Shown here: positions 1 to 5,843 of the stretch, piece by piece
How the letters are laid out: each line of letters starts with the position of its first letter
Position numbering within the stretch: the first letter of the stretch is position 1
NCBI GenBank assembly: GCA_028290765.1
Contig: JAQGJF010000177.1
Location: 1-6,060, forward strand
Direction: 5' to 3'
From: Tardiphaga sp.
Lineage (GTDB): Bacteria; Pseudomonadota; Alphaproteobacteria; Rhizobiales; Xanthobacteraceae
DNA: 6,060 nucleotides
Translations under genes and position numbers: made by a program
Notes under the pieces: model-generated
Seen by the model: the letters and a program-made list of their open reading frames with translations, nothing else
Database searches by the model: none
Told to the model about the DNA's origin: nothing

Positions 1-1
1 C

Positions 2-679
2 GCACGTATCTTCGAGCTGGCAAAACGCTACGATGTCGATATCGATTTCCATCTCGACTTCGATCTCGATCCGTCCTGGATGCATCTCGACGAGGTCTGC
101 CACCAAGCCGAAGCCCATCGCTGGGGCGGTCGCGTCGCCATCGGACACGTCACCAAATTGTCGGCGATGGACCCGGCATCGCTGGAGACGGTGGCGCGGC
201 GTCTGGCCCATGCCGGTGTGGCGTTGACGGTGCTACCCGCGACCGATCTGTTCCTGATGGGCCGCGGCGCCGAGCATTCGGTGCCGCGCGGCGTGGCTCC
301 GGCGCACCGCCTGCTCGACTTTGGGGTGACCTGCTCGCTGGCCACCAACAACGTGCTCAACCCGTTCACGCCGTTCGGCGATTGCTCGCTGCTGCGCATC
401 GCCAACCTCTACGCCAACATCGCCCAGGCCGGCCGGCCCGAAGAACTGCGGACCTGCCTCGACATGGTGACCACGCTGCCGGCACGGCTGATGAATTGCA
501 AAGATTACGGCATCGCGGTCGGCAACCCCGCCGACCTCGTGGTGCTGGATGGCGTGAGCCGCGAAGCCGCCGTCGCCGAACTGGCGCAGCCGCTGATGGC
601 AATGAAGCGCGGGCGCGTGAGCTTTTCGAGGCCGCGGGCGACGATCAACTGGCCGGGCAATGAAACGGCGAGCAGCTAG
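2..679 (+). CDS. CodA/AtzC-like amidohydrolase, C-terminal part (5' end outside window)
   Basis: This is the last 225 residues of a metal-dependent hydrolase of the amidohydrolase superfamily, closest by eye to cytosine deaminase (CodA) and N-isopropylammelide hydrolase (AtzC). Such cytoplasmic enzymes remove amino or substituted-amino groups from pyrimidine or triazine rings. Landmarks, numbering from the first visible codon: a strand ending in a His (residue 17, motif FHLDFDLDPSW) where CodA has its HCDE metal-binding strand; GHVTKL with His49 matching the CodA active-site His; TNNVLNPFTPFG at about 115-126 matching CodA HDDVFDPWYPLG; and a C-terminal DYGIAVGNPADLVVLD, the usual return to the small beta-sandwich. 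Odd points: the metal-ligand Asp and the next Asp are both Asn (residues 116-117), and the CodA Glu after the metal His is Phe. It is therefore probably not a true cytosine deaminase. The start is off the left edge; the TAG stop lies inside a palindromic repeat. Superfamily call firm, substrate unknown. Confidence 0.85.
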   Translation, partial: ARIFELAKRYDVDIDFHLDFDLDPSWMHLDEVCHQAEAHRWGGRVAIGHVTKLSAMDPASLETVARRLAHAGVALTVLPATDLFLMGRGAEHSVPRGVAPAHRLLDFGVTCSLATNNVLNPFTPFGDCSLLRIANLYANIAQAGRPEELRTCLDMVTTLPARLMNCKDYGIAVGNPADLVVLDGVSREAAVAELAQPLMAMKRGRVSFSRPRATINWPGNETASS

Positions 680-757
680 GATGGGTAGAGCGTAGCGAAA
701 CCCATCGCCGGAAGCGGAGCCTAGATGATGGGTTTCGCTGACGCTCAACCCATCCTA
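677..757. repeat. Paired-hairpin intergenic palindrome, element 1
   Basis: Left arm 677-706 and right arm 727-757 are reverse complements with one substitution and one single-base insertion over about 30 bp, around a 20-nt spacer. Each arm is also a small hairpin: GATGGGT pairs with ACCCATC in the left arm, and GATGGGTT with AACCCATC in the right. The DNA or RNA could therefore form one long stem or two short ones. The left arm begins at the TAG stop of the amidohydrolase gene. There is no T-run after the stem, so a classical intrinsic terminator is not supported, although a 3'-end-stabilising or REP-like role is possible. Palindromes of this sort are, from general knowledge, frequent between genes in Bradyrhizobium-like genomes; copy number here cannot be judged from one window. 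Confidence 0.8.
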
Positions 758-782
758 CGACTTGCTGCACGGAACAAAGCAC

Positions 783-859
783 GTAGGGGGAATAGCGAAG
801 CGTATTCCGCCGATGATGACACTCGGTGTGGCGCAATACGCGGCGCTATTGCTCCCCAC
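783..859. repeat. Paired-hairpin intergenic palindrome, element 2
   Basis: Arms 783-811 and 831-859 are imperfect reverse complements (about 23 of 29 positions with one gap) around a 19-nt spacer. As in the preceding element, each arm is itself a hairpin: GGAATA/TATTCC around GCGAAGCG on the left, GCAATA/TATTGC around CGCGGCGC on the right. The arm sequence differs from element 1, so the two are separate repeat types with the same architecture, 25 bp apart. The element ends 16 bp before the stop codon of the converging regulator gene, so it lies between two gene 3' ends, where bidirectional transcript-end structures are common. No T-tract is seen. Confidence 0.7.
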
Positions 860-875
860 GGCCTCTCCAGCTCCA

Positions 876-1838
876 CTACCCCGATCGCAATTCCCGCACG
901 CCGCGTCCCAGCCGCCGGCGCAGCAAATTTCGCAGCGTGGCGCCGTCGGCGTAGCCGACCTTGGCGGCGATGGCGTCGACGTCGAGGTCGCTGGTCCGCA
1001 CCAGATGCTGGGCGCGCTCGACCCGCAAATCCTGAAAATAGGCCAGCGGCGATTTTCCGAGCACGGCTTCGGTGCGGCGTTGCAAGGTTCGCGGGCTCGT
1101 CGCCAGCGCGTCCGCCGCATCCTGCAGGGAAAAGCCGCGTGTCAGCTGGCTTCGCGCCCAGCGCTCGAACCGCTCGATCAGCGGATCGGCGCGCGCCAGA
1201 TGATCGGGGATGATGAAGGCCGCCTGTGATGGACGGTCGTCGACCAGCAGATAACGCGCCACCAGCGCCGCCAGTTCGGGGCTGGCCTGGCGTATCAGCC
1301 ACAACGCCAGATCGAGGTGGCCCATTGCGGCGCCGGCCGTCACGAATTGTCCCGACGGCACCAGCATCCGCGCTTCGTCGAGTTCTACGTTCGGATAGCG
1401 TTGGCGGAACAGCGGCCCGAGCCACCACGTCGTGGTCGCTTCGTGACCGTCGAGCAGACCTGCTTCCGCCAGCACGAAGGTGCCGATGCAGGCGGCCGTG
1501 ATACGGACGCCCTTGCCGTGCCAGGCGCGGAGCTGGGCTCCCGCATCGACGACGTCGCGCCGCGACAGCGCCGGGATCAACTGGTCGGGCATCTTGGCGC
1601 CGAGCGCCGGCACGATCACCCAGTCGGGGCGCCTGACGGCGCTCGCCGGCCTGACCTTCACCAGCATTCCCTGCGCGGTCCGCACCCTGTTTCTTACGCC
1701 GACGATGTCGACGTTAAAAGGCGGCGGTGAGCCGGGCTGGTTCATCGCCGACAATTCATTCGCCGTGCCGAAGGCGTCGAGCAGGACGGAAAGCCCGGTA
1801 TCGAACAGCCCGTCGAGGGCGAGGACCGCCAGGCGCAT
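876..1838 (-). CDS. GlxA-type transcriptional regulator (DJ-1/PfpI-like domain + AraC HTH)
   Basis: A 320-residue cytoplasmic DNA-binding regulator. Residues 1 to about 190 form a DJ-1/PfpI (class I amidotransferase-like) domain. It opens with a short hydrophobic strand (MRLAVLALDGLFDTG) and contains the nucleophile-elbow segment VRITAACIGTFVLAEAGLLD with Cys117, the position of the family's reactive cysteine. Residues about 230-318 form an AraC/XylS domain with two helix-turn-helix units: FSLQDAADALATSPRTLQRR (236-255) and VDAIAAKVGYADGATLRNLL (287-306), the latter being the usual second recognition unit. The length is typical of the family. The ligand is unknown; in this family the DJ-1-like half is thought to sense rather than catalyse. 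The upstream AGGA (complement of 1850-1853) is 11 nt from the ATG, a weak ribosome site, but the N-terminus matches the family and no better start is seen. The gene is divergent from the MAPEG gene and may regulate it. Confidence 0.92.
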   Translation of the reverse strand: MRLAVLALDGLFDTGLSVLLDAFGTANELSAMNQPGSPPPFNVDIVGVRNRVRTAQGMLVKVRPASAVRRPDWVIVPALGAKMPDQLIPALSRRDVVDAGAQLRAWHGKGVRITAACIGTFVLAEAGLLDGHEATTTWWLGPLFRQRYPNVELDEARMLVPSGQFVTAGAAMGHLDLALWLIRQASPELAALVARYLLVDDRPSQAAFIIPDHLARADPLIERFERWARSQLTRGFSLQDAADALATSPRTLQRRTEAVLGKSPLAYFQDLRVERAQHLVRTSDLDVDAIAAKVGYADGATLRNLLRRRLGRGVRELRSG

Positions 1839-1857
1839 GGCGCAAATGATCCTAAAG

Positions 1858-1873
1858 TTGTCATTTACGACAA
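1858..1873. promoter_or_regulatory. Short dyad in the regulator/MAPEG divergent region
   Basis: TTGTC-ATTTAC-GACAA is a perfect 5-bp inverted repeat with a 6-nt centre. It is flanked by CCTA (1851-1854) and TAGG (1874-1877), which are also complementary but offset by three bases. It lies 20 nt upstream of the regulator start and about 65 nt upstream of the MAPEG start, in the most AT-rich part of this 99-bp gap. TTGTCA (+) and TTGTCG (-) inside it could serve as -35 elements, but I see no good matching -10 on either strand. Its position suits an operator for autoregulation or control of the divergent gene; a 5-bp dyad can also occur by chance. Confidence 0.3.
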
Positions 1874-1925
1874 TAGGCGGTTGATGCCGCCGCGTCTAGG
1901 TTGCCGCCCGTCGCCATCAAGCAAC

Positions 1926-1930
1926 GAGGA
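1926..1930 (+). promoter_or_regulatory. Ribosome binding site that selects the MAPEG start
   Basis: GAGGA ends 7 nt before the ATG at 1938. This favours that ATG over the in-frame TTG at 1881, which would add 19 residues rich in Pro, Arg and Ser before the first membrane helix and has no comparable site upstream. Confidence 0.75.
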
Positions 1931-1937
1931 ACCGACG

Positions 1938-2333
1938 ATGAAAATGACTCCCGAACTCTACGCCCTGACGATCATGGCCTTTGCCACGGTCCTGATGTGG
2001 ATGCCCTACACGCTGGCGCGGATCGCCACCCGCGGCCTGATGGCGACGATGGCCAATCCGGATCCGTCATACCCCGCCGATCCGGCATGGGCGGAACGGG
2101 CGCGTTGCGCGCATGCCAACGGTATCGAAAACCTGGCCGTCTTCGCGTCGCTGGTTCTGGTGGCGGCGATCGTTGCCGTCAGCACGCCGGCGACCGTGCT
2201 GGCAACGAAGACATATGTCATCGCGCGCCTGGTCCATTACGTCGTCTACGCCGCGGGAATACCGGTGCTGCGAACGCTGGCCTTCTTCACCGGCGTCGGT
2301 GCGTGTCTCGTGATCGCGGCGGCTTTGATCTGA
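1938..2333 (+). CDS. MAPEG-family integral membrane protein
   Basis: A 131-residue inner-membrane protein with the MAPEG layout (membrane-associated proteins in eicosanoid and glutathione metabolism). Four hydrophobic helices fall at about 6-28, 66-86, 90-109 and 111-131. A polar loop after helix 1 leads into ERARCAHANGIENLAVFA (53-70), which carries the Arg/His/Asn/Glu signature expected at the start of helix 2 in this family. Length is normal for bacterial members. Eukaryotic relatives are glutathione transferases or eicosanoid synthases working as trimers; most bacterial members have no assigned reaction, so catalysis here is only inferred. It is divergent from the GlxA-type regulator and converges on the GNAT gene. 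Confidence 0.88.
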   Translation: MKMTPELYALTIMAFATVLMWMPYTLARIATRGLMATMANPDPSYPADPAWAERARCAHANGIENLAVFASLVLVAAIVAVSTPATVLATKTYVIARLVHYVVYAAGIPVLRTLAFFTGVGACLVIAAALI

Positions 2334-2348
2334 AGCCACGGGTGGCTT
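2333..2348 (+). terminator. Hairpin at the MAPEG 3' end (possible terminator)
   Basis: AAGCCA (2333-2338) and TGGCTT (2343-2348) form a perfect 6-bp stem with a CGGG loop, starting at the last base of the MAPEG stop codon. No T-run follows, so intrinsic termination is uncertain. A second small stem, GGTTTC (2392-2397) with GAAACC (2406-2411), brackets the TAA of the converging GNAT gene. Both lie in the 66-bp convergent gap or at its edge, where a transcript-end role is plausible. Confidence 0.25.
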
Positions 2349-2399
2349 GAGCCAGGCGGAGCCGCGCCGGAAAGGGAGCCTCGGAAGCGACGGTTTCGT

Positions 2400-3302
2400 T
2401 TACATGAAACCCGGATTGCGGGGCAGATACAGGGCCCAATCACCGAAATCGCGCGTCGACATCAACACCATCGGCAAGGTGATGCGCATGCCGTGCTCGA
2501 CCGCGATTTCCAGGGCCGCCGCGCCTGGGCCGGGAAGAAACGCCGACACCTGCGAAGAGCCGCCCTCCGAGGCCAGGTGCAGCGCGGTTCCGAATGCCGT
2601 GCCGAGGGCGTCCGGCTGCGCCACCGCCAGCGGTCCGATGTGACCATCGGCGCTGATATAGACGTAGCCGATGCAATCGTCTCCGGCATAGAGAGCAAAG
2701 CCTTTGGTCGCGCCATCGTTGATCAGGAACCGATGATGCTTCTCGCGTGACACACCCAGGGCTCGGGCGTCGATCCGGGCCAGGCTGTGCAAATGCGGCG
2801 CCGTTTCCTCGAGGGGCAGGTGATGAAATTGCCGGCGCTGCAAGCGGCCCTTCAAAGCTTCGCGCGCGACACTGAAATTGTAGATCGGACAGCGGGGGAA
2901 CAGTCCGTTCCGAATATAAAGACCTTGCGATACGGTGTTGAAGGTGAAGGTGATCAGGGCCCTGGTGGTGGCTCCTGACAGCCGGGCCTGTTCAAAGATT
3001 CGTTGCAGCAGTTCATGGCCGATGCCGCGGCCCTGCTGGCCCGGCGCAACAAATAACTGCGCGAGAAACCACAGCTCGCCGCAGACCCAGCTCCAAGCGA
3101 AACCGAGGATTTCATCGGCTTCTTCCGCCACCCACAGGCCGCGGGCGTCGTCCTTCAGGGAAAACAACTGAAAATTCGGCGGCCGCGGCGAGGCAACCGC
3201 TCCAAAACCATGGCGCTCGGTGAGGTCGTTGATGCTGGCAACGACAAGCTCGTCCGCCCGCTTGAAATCCTCGGCGCAAGCCGGTCGATACACCAGCGGC
3301 AT
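2400..3302 (-). CDS. GNAT-family N-acetyltransferase with tandem GNAT-like halves
   Basis: A 300-residue predicted cytoplasmic acetyltransferase that would move an acetyl group from acetyl-CoA to an amine. The N-terminal half (about 3-145) is a complete GNAT domain. The acetyl-CoA loop is LFVAPGQQGRGIGHELLQRI (83-102, Q90-x-x-G-x-G95), and VSQGLYIRNGLF (124-135) matches the usual C-terminal helix and strand. The second half (about 160-290) looks like a degenerate GNAT fold: GYVYISADGHIGPLAVAQ (212-229) resembles beta4-beta5, and AAALEIAVEHGMR (261-273) resembles the last helix, but the Q/R-x-x-G-x-G/A loop is missing. Single-domain GNATs are about 150-180 residues, so this is a double-length form. 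The complement of 3310-3313 (GGAG) is 7 nt before the ATG and supports the start. The gene follows the solute-binding protein on the same strand after 66 bp and may share its transcript. Substrate unknown. Confidence 0.88.
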   Translation of the reverse strand: MPLVYRPACAEDFKRADELVVASINDLTERHGFGAVASPRPPNFQLFSLKDDARGLWVAEEADEILGFAWSWVCGELWFLAQLFVAPGQQGRGIGHELLQRIFEQARLSGATTRALITFTFNTVSQGLYIRNGLFPRCPIYNFSVAREALKGRLQRRQFHHLPLEETAPHLHSLARIDARALGVSREKHHRFLINDGATKGFALYAGDDCIGYVYISADGHIGPLAVAQPDALGTAFGTALHLASEGGSSQVSAFLPGPGAAALEIAVEHGMRITLPMVLMSTRDFGDWALYLPRNPGFM

Positions 3303-3368
3303 GGGACAACTCCGTGAATAGCAACGTTCTCGATGTTCTCGAGTAGCTTCGTGGCGTCCGCCTTGATC

Positions 3369-4370
3369 TCACTGCACCGCGATATTGGCCGCCTTGATCA
3401 CCGCGCCCCATCGATCGACCTCCTCGTGCATGTATTTGGCGGTCTGCTCGACCGAGCCTCCGAAAATCTCGGCGGACAGCGTCTTGAGGCGATCGCGTAT
3501 CTCCGGCTGGCGCAGCGCGTCGTTGGCGTCGGCGTTGATCTTTTCGACGATGGCTTTTGGCGTGTTGGGCGGCGCCACGATGCCGTACCAGGCCACCGAT
3601 TCGAATCCGGGTAGCGTCTCGGCGATGGTCGGCACCTCCGGCATGGCCGGGAGCCGTTTGGGTGAGGCCACCGCCAGCAGCTTCAGCTTGCCGGCCTCGA
3701 CCAACGGCAGCGAAACGCCGAGATTGTCGAACATCACATCGACATCGCCCGCGAGCAGTCCCTGCAGCGCCGGCGCCGAGCCGCGATAGGGAATGTGGCG
3801 CAGTTTTACCTTGGCCATCAGCTGAAACAGCTCGGAGGTGAGATGCGAGGTGGTGCCGTTGCCCTGGGTGGCGCAGGTCACCTTGTCGGGGTTTTTCTGC
3901 AGGTAGTCGATAAACTCGGCCACATTGGACGCCTTGACCTTGTCCGGATTGACGATCACGGCGTTCGGCACCTGTGCCATCACGATGATCGGCTCGAATT
4001 TGGCCGGGTCGAATCCGAGCTTGGGATAGAGATTCTGGTTGATCACCAGCGGAGGCGGCGGCGCCGAGAGCAGCGTGTAGCCGTCGGGCGCCGAACGATA
4101 GGCCACCTCGGAGCCGATATTGCCGGCCGCGCCGGTGCGGTTGTCGATGACCACCGGCTGATTCCATTTGCGCGACAGCCAGTCCGCGACGATTCGCGGC
4201 ACTGCGTCGGCCGTTCCACCGGCGGGAAAGGGCACGATGATTTTTACGGTGTGATCCGGATAATCTTGCGCGTGCACCCCGCCACAAAACTGCACGGATA
4301 GTGCGAGAAACAGTGTTAGTGCGAGCCGATAACGGCCGGCGAGCGAGGGAGTCCGTCCGTATCCGCGCAT
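3369..4370 (-). CDS. Bug/TctC-type periplasmic solute-binding protein
   Basis: A 333-residue exported protein of the Bug (TctC) family, the periplasmic ligand binders of tripartite tricarboxylate transporters. A Sec signal peptide is visible: basic residues up to about 15, a hydrophobic core LALTLFLALSVQF (16-28) and likely cleavage after VHA34, giving a mature start QDYPDHTVK. Cys29 does not sit in a lipobox. Family hallmarks: VKIIVPFPAGGTAD (42-55), a first ligand loop; NRTGAAGNIGSE (77-88); PDGYTLL (95-101); a Gly/Thr-rich second loop with QGNGTTSH (169-176); IPYRGSAPALQGLLAGDVDV (193-212) with Asp215-Asn216 just after; and PEVPTIAE (244-251). Length is typical. Family ligands are small carboxylates, aromatic acids or amino acids; this ligand cannot be read from sequence. 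No TctA/TctB membrane genes are in the window, and orphan Bug proteins are common. A ribosome site (complement of TTCCTC, 4376-4381) precedes the ATG. The gene is divergent from the aromatic monooxygenase, suggesting related substrates. Confidence 0.93.
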   Translation of the reverse strand: MRGYGRTPSLAGRYRLALTLFLALSVQFCGGVHAQDYPDHTVKIIVPFPAGGTADAVPRIVADWLSRKWNQPVVIDNRTGAAGNIGSEVAYRSAPDGYTLLSAPPPPLVINQNLYPKLGFDPAKFEPIIVMAQVPNAVIVNPDKVKASNVAEFIDYLQKNPDKVTCATQGNGTTSHLTSELFQLMAKVKLRHIPYRGSAPALQGLLAGDVDVMFDNLGVSLPLVEAGKLKLLAVASPKRLPAMPEVPTIAETLPGFESVAWYGIVAPPNTPKAIVEKINADANDALRQPEIRDRLKTLSAEIFGGSVEQTAKYMHEEVDRWGAVIKAANIAVQ

Positions 4371-4468
4371 TCCAGTTCCTCACCTGTGTCTCTGCGTGGC
4401 CGTCAGCTCGCAGCTTGGCGTTTTGTGCGCGGGAGGATAGCTTGAAACCGTCGGGCATCCGAAGCATT

Positions 4469-4505
4469 TTTCGACGCGGCCGCGGTTGATCTGCACGCGT
4501 CGGAA
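4469..4505. promoter_or_regulatory. Inverted repeat between the solute-binding protein and monooxygenase genes
   Basis: TTTCGACGCG (4469-4478) and CGCGTCGGAA (4496-4505) are reverse complements at 9 of 10 positions, with arms 17 nt apart. A perfect 10-bp palindrome, CGCGGCCGCG (4475-4484), overlaps the left arm. The dyad ends 34 nt before the monooxygenase ATG and about 100 nt before the solute-binding protein ATG. This suits an operator or an mRNA leader hairpin of the monooxygenase transcript. No regulator gene adjoins it in the window. A TTGAAA at 4442-4447 could be a -35, but its spaced partner CATTTT (4465-4470) is poor, so I do not call the promoter. Confidence 0.35.
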
Positions 4506-4527
4506 GGTGCTTCGCAATCGTAGAAAC

Positions 4528-4532
4528 AGGGA
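4528..4532 (+). promoter_or_regulatory. Ribosome binding site that selects the monooxygenase start
   Basis: AGGGA ends 7 nt before the ATG at 4540. The earlier in-frame TTG at 4486 would add 18 mostly polar, Arg-rich residues ahead of the FAD-binding strand and lacks such a site, so 4540 is preferred. Confidence 0.75.
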
Positions 4533-4539
4533 AGAAACC

Positions 4540-5724
4540 ATGGCGCCATCGCCGCTCAATGTCGTCATCGTCGGAGGCGGAATCGGCGGGTTGTTCGCCG
4601 CCAACGCGCTGATCGCCCATGGTCTGCGTGTATTCGTCCACGAACAGGCCCCCGCGCTCGGCGAAATCGGAGCCGGCGTGTTTTTGACACCGAACAGCGT
4701 GCGCCATCTGCAACGGGTGGGCCTTGGGCCGTCGGTGGAAAAATGGGGCGTTCGGGTGGGCGCCGGTTCGCAGTATTTCCGCCACGATGGCGCACCGATC
4801 GCGCCGGTCCAGGTGACGGATTCCTCGGGCTGGAACGCGACGTTCGGGATGCATCGCGCCGATCTGGTCGAGATGCTGGCCAAGGCGCTGCCCGCCGGTG
4901 TCGTGCACACCGGACATCGCGGCGCCGGTTTCGAGCCAATCGGCGATATCGCACGGGTCTCGTTCGCCGATGGCGGCGTGGCCGAAGGCGACCTCGTGAT
5001 CGCCGCGGACGGCATTCATTCCGAACTTCGGCACTATGTGGCGCCGCCGTCGCGCCCGGTCTTTCACGGATCGGTCGCCTATCGCGGCGTGTTGCCGCAC
5101 ACGCTGATCCCGCACTGGCCGACCGATGCCTGGCTGATGTGGCTCGGCAAGGCCAGGCACTTCCTGACCTTTCCGGTGCGCGCCGGCGAACTCATCAACT
5201 ATGTCGGCTTCGTGCCGGCGGATGAGGAGATGAAGGAATCATGGTCGGCGCCCGGCGACCCCGACGTGCTTCGCCGCGAGTTCGAAGGCTGGGACCCGCG
5301 CATCGGGTCCTTGTTGAGCCAGGTCCAGAAGACATTCCGCTGGGCGCTCTATGACCGCGAGCCGCTGCCGACCTGGACCAGGGGCCGATTGACGCTGCTC
5401 GGCGATGCCGCCCATCCAATGCTGCCGCATCTCGGCCAAGGCGCCAACCAGTCGATCGAGGACGGCATGGCGCTGGCGACGATTCTGGCGCGGGTGGGCC
5501 GCGCGGCGGTTCCCGCGGCGCTGCTGGCGTATGAGCGCTTGCGACGTGAACGCGTAGCCGCGGTGCAGCGCGGCGCGCGCGAAAACGGCATGCGCTACGA
5601 TTCGTCCTTTGCCGATCTGGGCGTTCGCGACGCCGAGATCACCGCGCATGCCGCGTTCCGAAAACGGCTCTACGACCACGACGTGGTTCCCGAAGCGCAG
5701 GCCGCAGCGGCAACGCTGACATAG
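4540..5724 (+). CDS. Class A FAD-dependent aromatic-ring monooxygenase
   Basis: A 394-residue cytoplasmic flavoprotein of the class that includes salicylate hydroxylase, 3-hydroxybenzoate 6-hydroxylase and 6-hydroxynicotinate 3-monooxygenase. These use NAD(P)H and O2 to put a hydroxyl group on an aromatic ring. All three class signatures are present. VVIVGGGIGGLFAAN (8-22) is the FAD-binding GxGxxG, with Glu35 ending the second strand to hold the ribose. DLVIAADGIHS (151-161) is the DG motif that contacts FAD and NAD(P)H. LTLLGDAAHPMLPHLGQGAN (284-303) is the GD motif binding FAD pyrophosphate. Arg106 in HRADL also fits the conserved FAD-contacting position. The protein ends KRLYDHDVVPEA plus an Ala-rich tail, as salicylate hydroxylase-like proteins often do, and lacks the extra C-terminal thioredoxin-like domain of phenol hydroxylases. 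Length is standard. Exact substrate is not determinable. The divergent binding-protein gene suggests an imported aromatic or N-heteroaromatic carboxylate. Confidence 0.93.
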   Translation: MAPSPLNVVIVGGGIGGLFAANALIAHGLRVFVHEQAPALGEIGAGVFLTPNSVRHLQRVGLGPSVEKWGVRVGAGSQYFRHDGAPIAPVQVTDSSGWNATFGMHRADLVEMLAKALPAGVVHTGHRGAGFEPIGDIARVSFADGGVAEGDLVIAADGIHSELRHYVAPPSRPVFHGSVAYRGVLPHTLIPHWPTDAWLMWLGKARHFLTFPVRAGELINYVGFVPADEEMKESWSAPGDPDVLRREFEGWDPRIGSLLSQVQKTFRWALYDREPLPTWTRGRLTLLGDAAHPMLPHLGQGANQSIEDGMALATILARVGRAAVPAALLAYERLRRERVAAVQRGARENGMRYDSSFADLGVRDAEITAHAAFRKRLYDHDVVPEAQAAAATLT

Positions 5725-5754
5725 CCGCCGCCACCGTGGCGCTGGATGCCGCTG

Positions 5755-5784
5755 CTGACAATTTAAGCACCGCAAAATCATTAT
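5755..5784 (+). promoter_or_regulatory. Candidate promoter for the cyclic-nucleotide-domain gene
   Basis: CTGACA (5755-5760, 5 of 6 to TTGACA) and CATTAT (5779-5784, 4 of 6 to TATAAT) are 18 nt apart in the AT-richest stretch of this 119-bp gap. A start near 5791 would leave a leader of about 50 nt. A better-looking TATAAA at 5836-5841 is only 2 nt before the ATG and has no -35 partner, so I do not favour it. Just after the monooxygenase stop, CGCCA-CCG-TGGCG (5729-5741) could form a small hairpin separating the two transcripts. Confidence 0.3.
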
Positions 5785-5843
5785 TCGTTCGACGGTCGCG
5801 GTCCGCGCCCATAACCTCAGCCCGGATGGGACCCTTATAAAGC

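Noticed and set aside
31..71. Run of near-repeated TCGAT/TCGAC units resembling a microsatellite.
   Set aside because: It encodes the alternating acidic/hydrophobic strand that carries the metal-binding His of the amidohydrolase, so codon use and protein pattern explain it.
233..748. A 171-codon minus-strand frame opposite the amidohydrolase and the first palindrome.
   Set aside because: Its composition is His/Arg/Gly-rich with no motif, and it crosses a non-coding repeat; the plus-strand frame carries clear family motifs.
725..1229. Plus-strand frames of 155-162 codons covering the palindromes and the regulator 3' end.
   Set aside because: They read through repeat DNA and the antisense of the AraC helix-turn-helix domain, which is unmistakable on the minus strand.
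1881..1937. Upstream TTG start giving a 150-residue MAPEG protein.
   Set aside because: The extra 19 residues are not hydrophobic, no ribosome site precedes them, and GAGGA is well placed for the ATG at 1938.
3322..3342. Repeated GTTCTCGA and a CTCGA/TCGAG mini-hairpin between the GNAT and binding-protein genes.
   Set aside because: Five-base stems and an eight-base direct repeat are too short to support a regulatory or terminator call.
3112..5160. A 682-codon open frame on the minus strand running through three genes.
   Set aside because: It lies in a different frame from the well-recognised binding protein and acetyltransferase and is antisense to the monooxygenase. Its translation is Arg/Ala/Gly-rich with no domain I recognise. 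Long stop-free shadow frames are expected in such GC-rich DNA.
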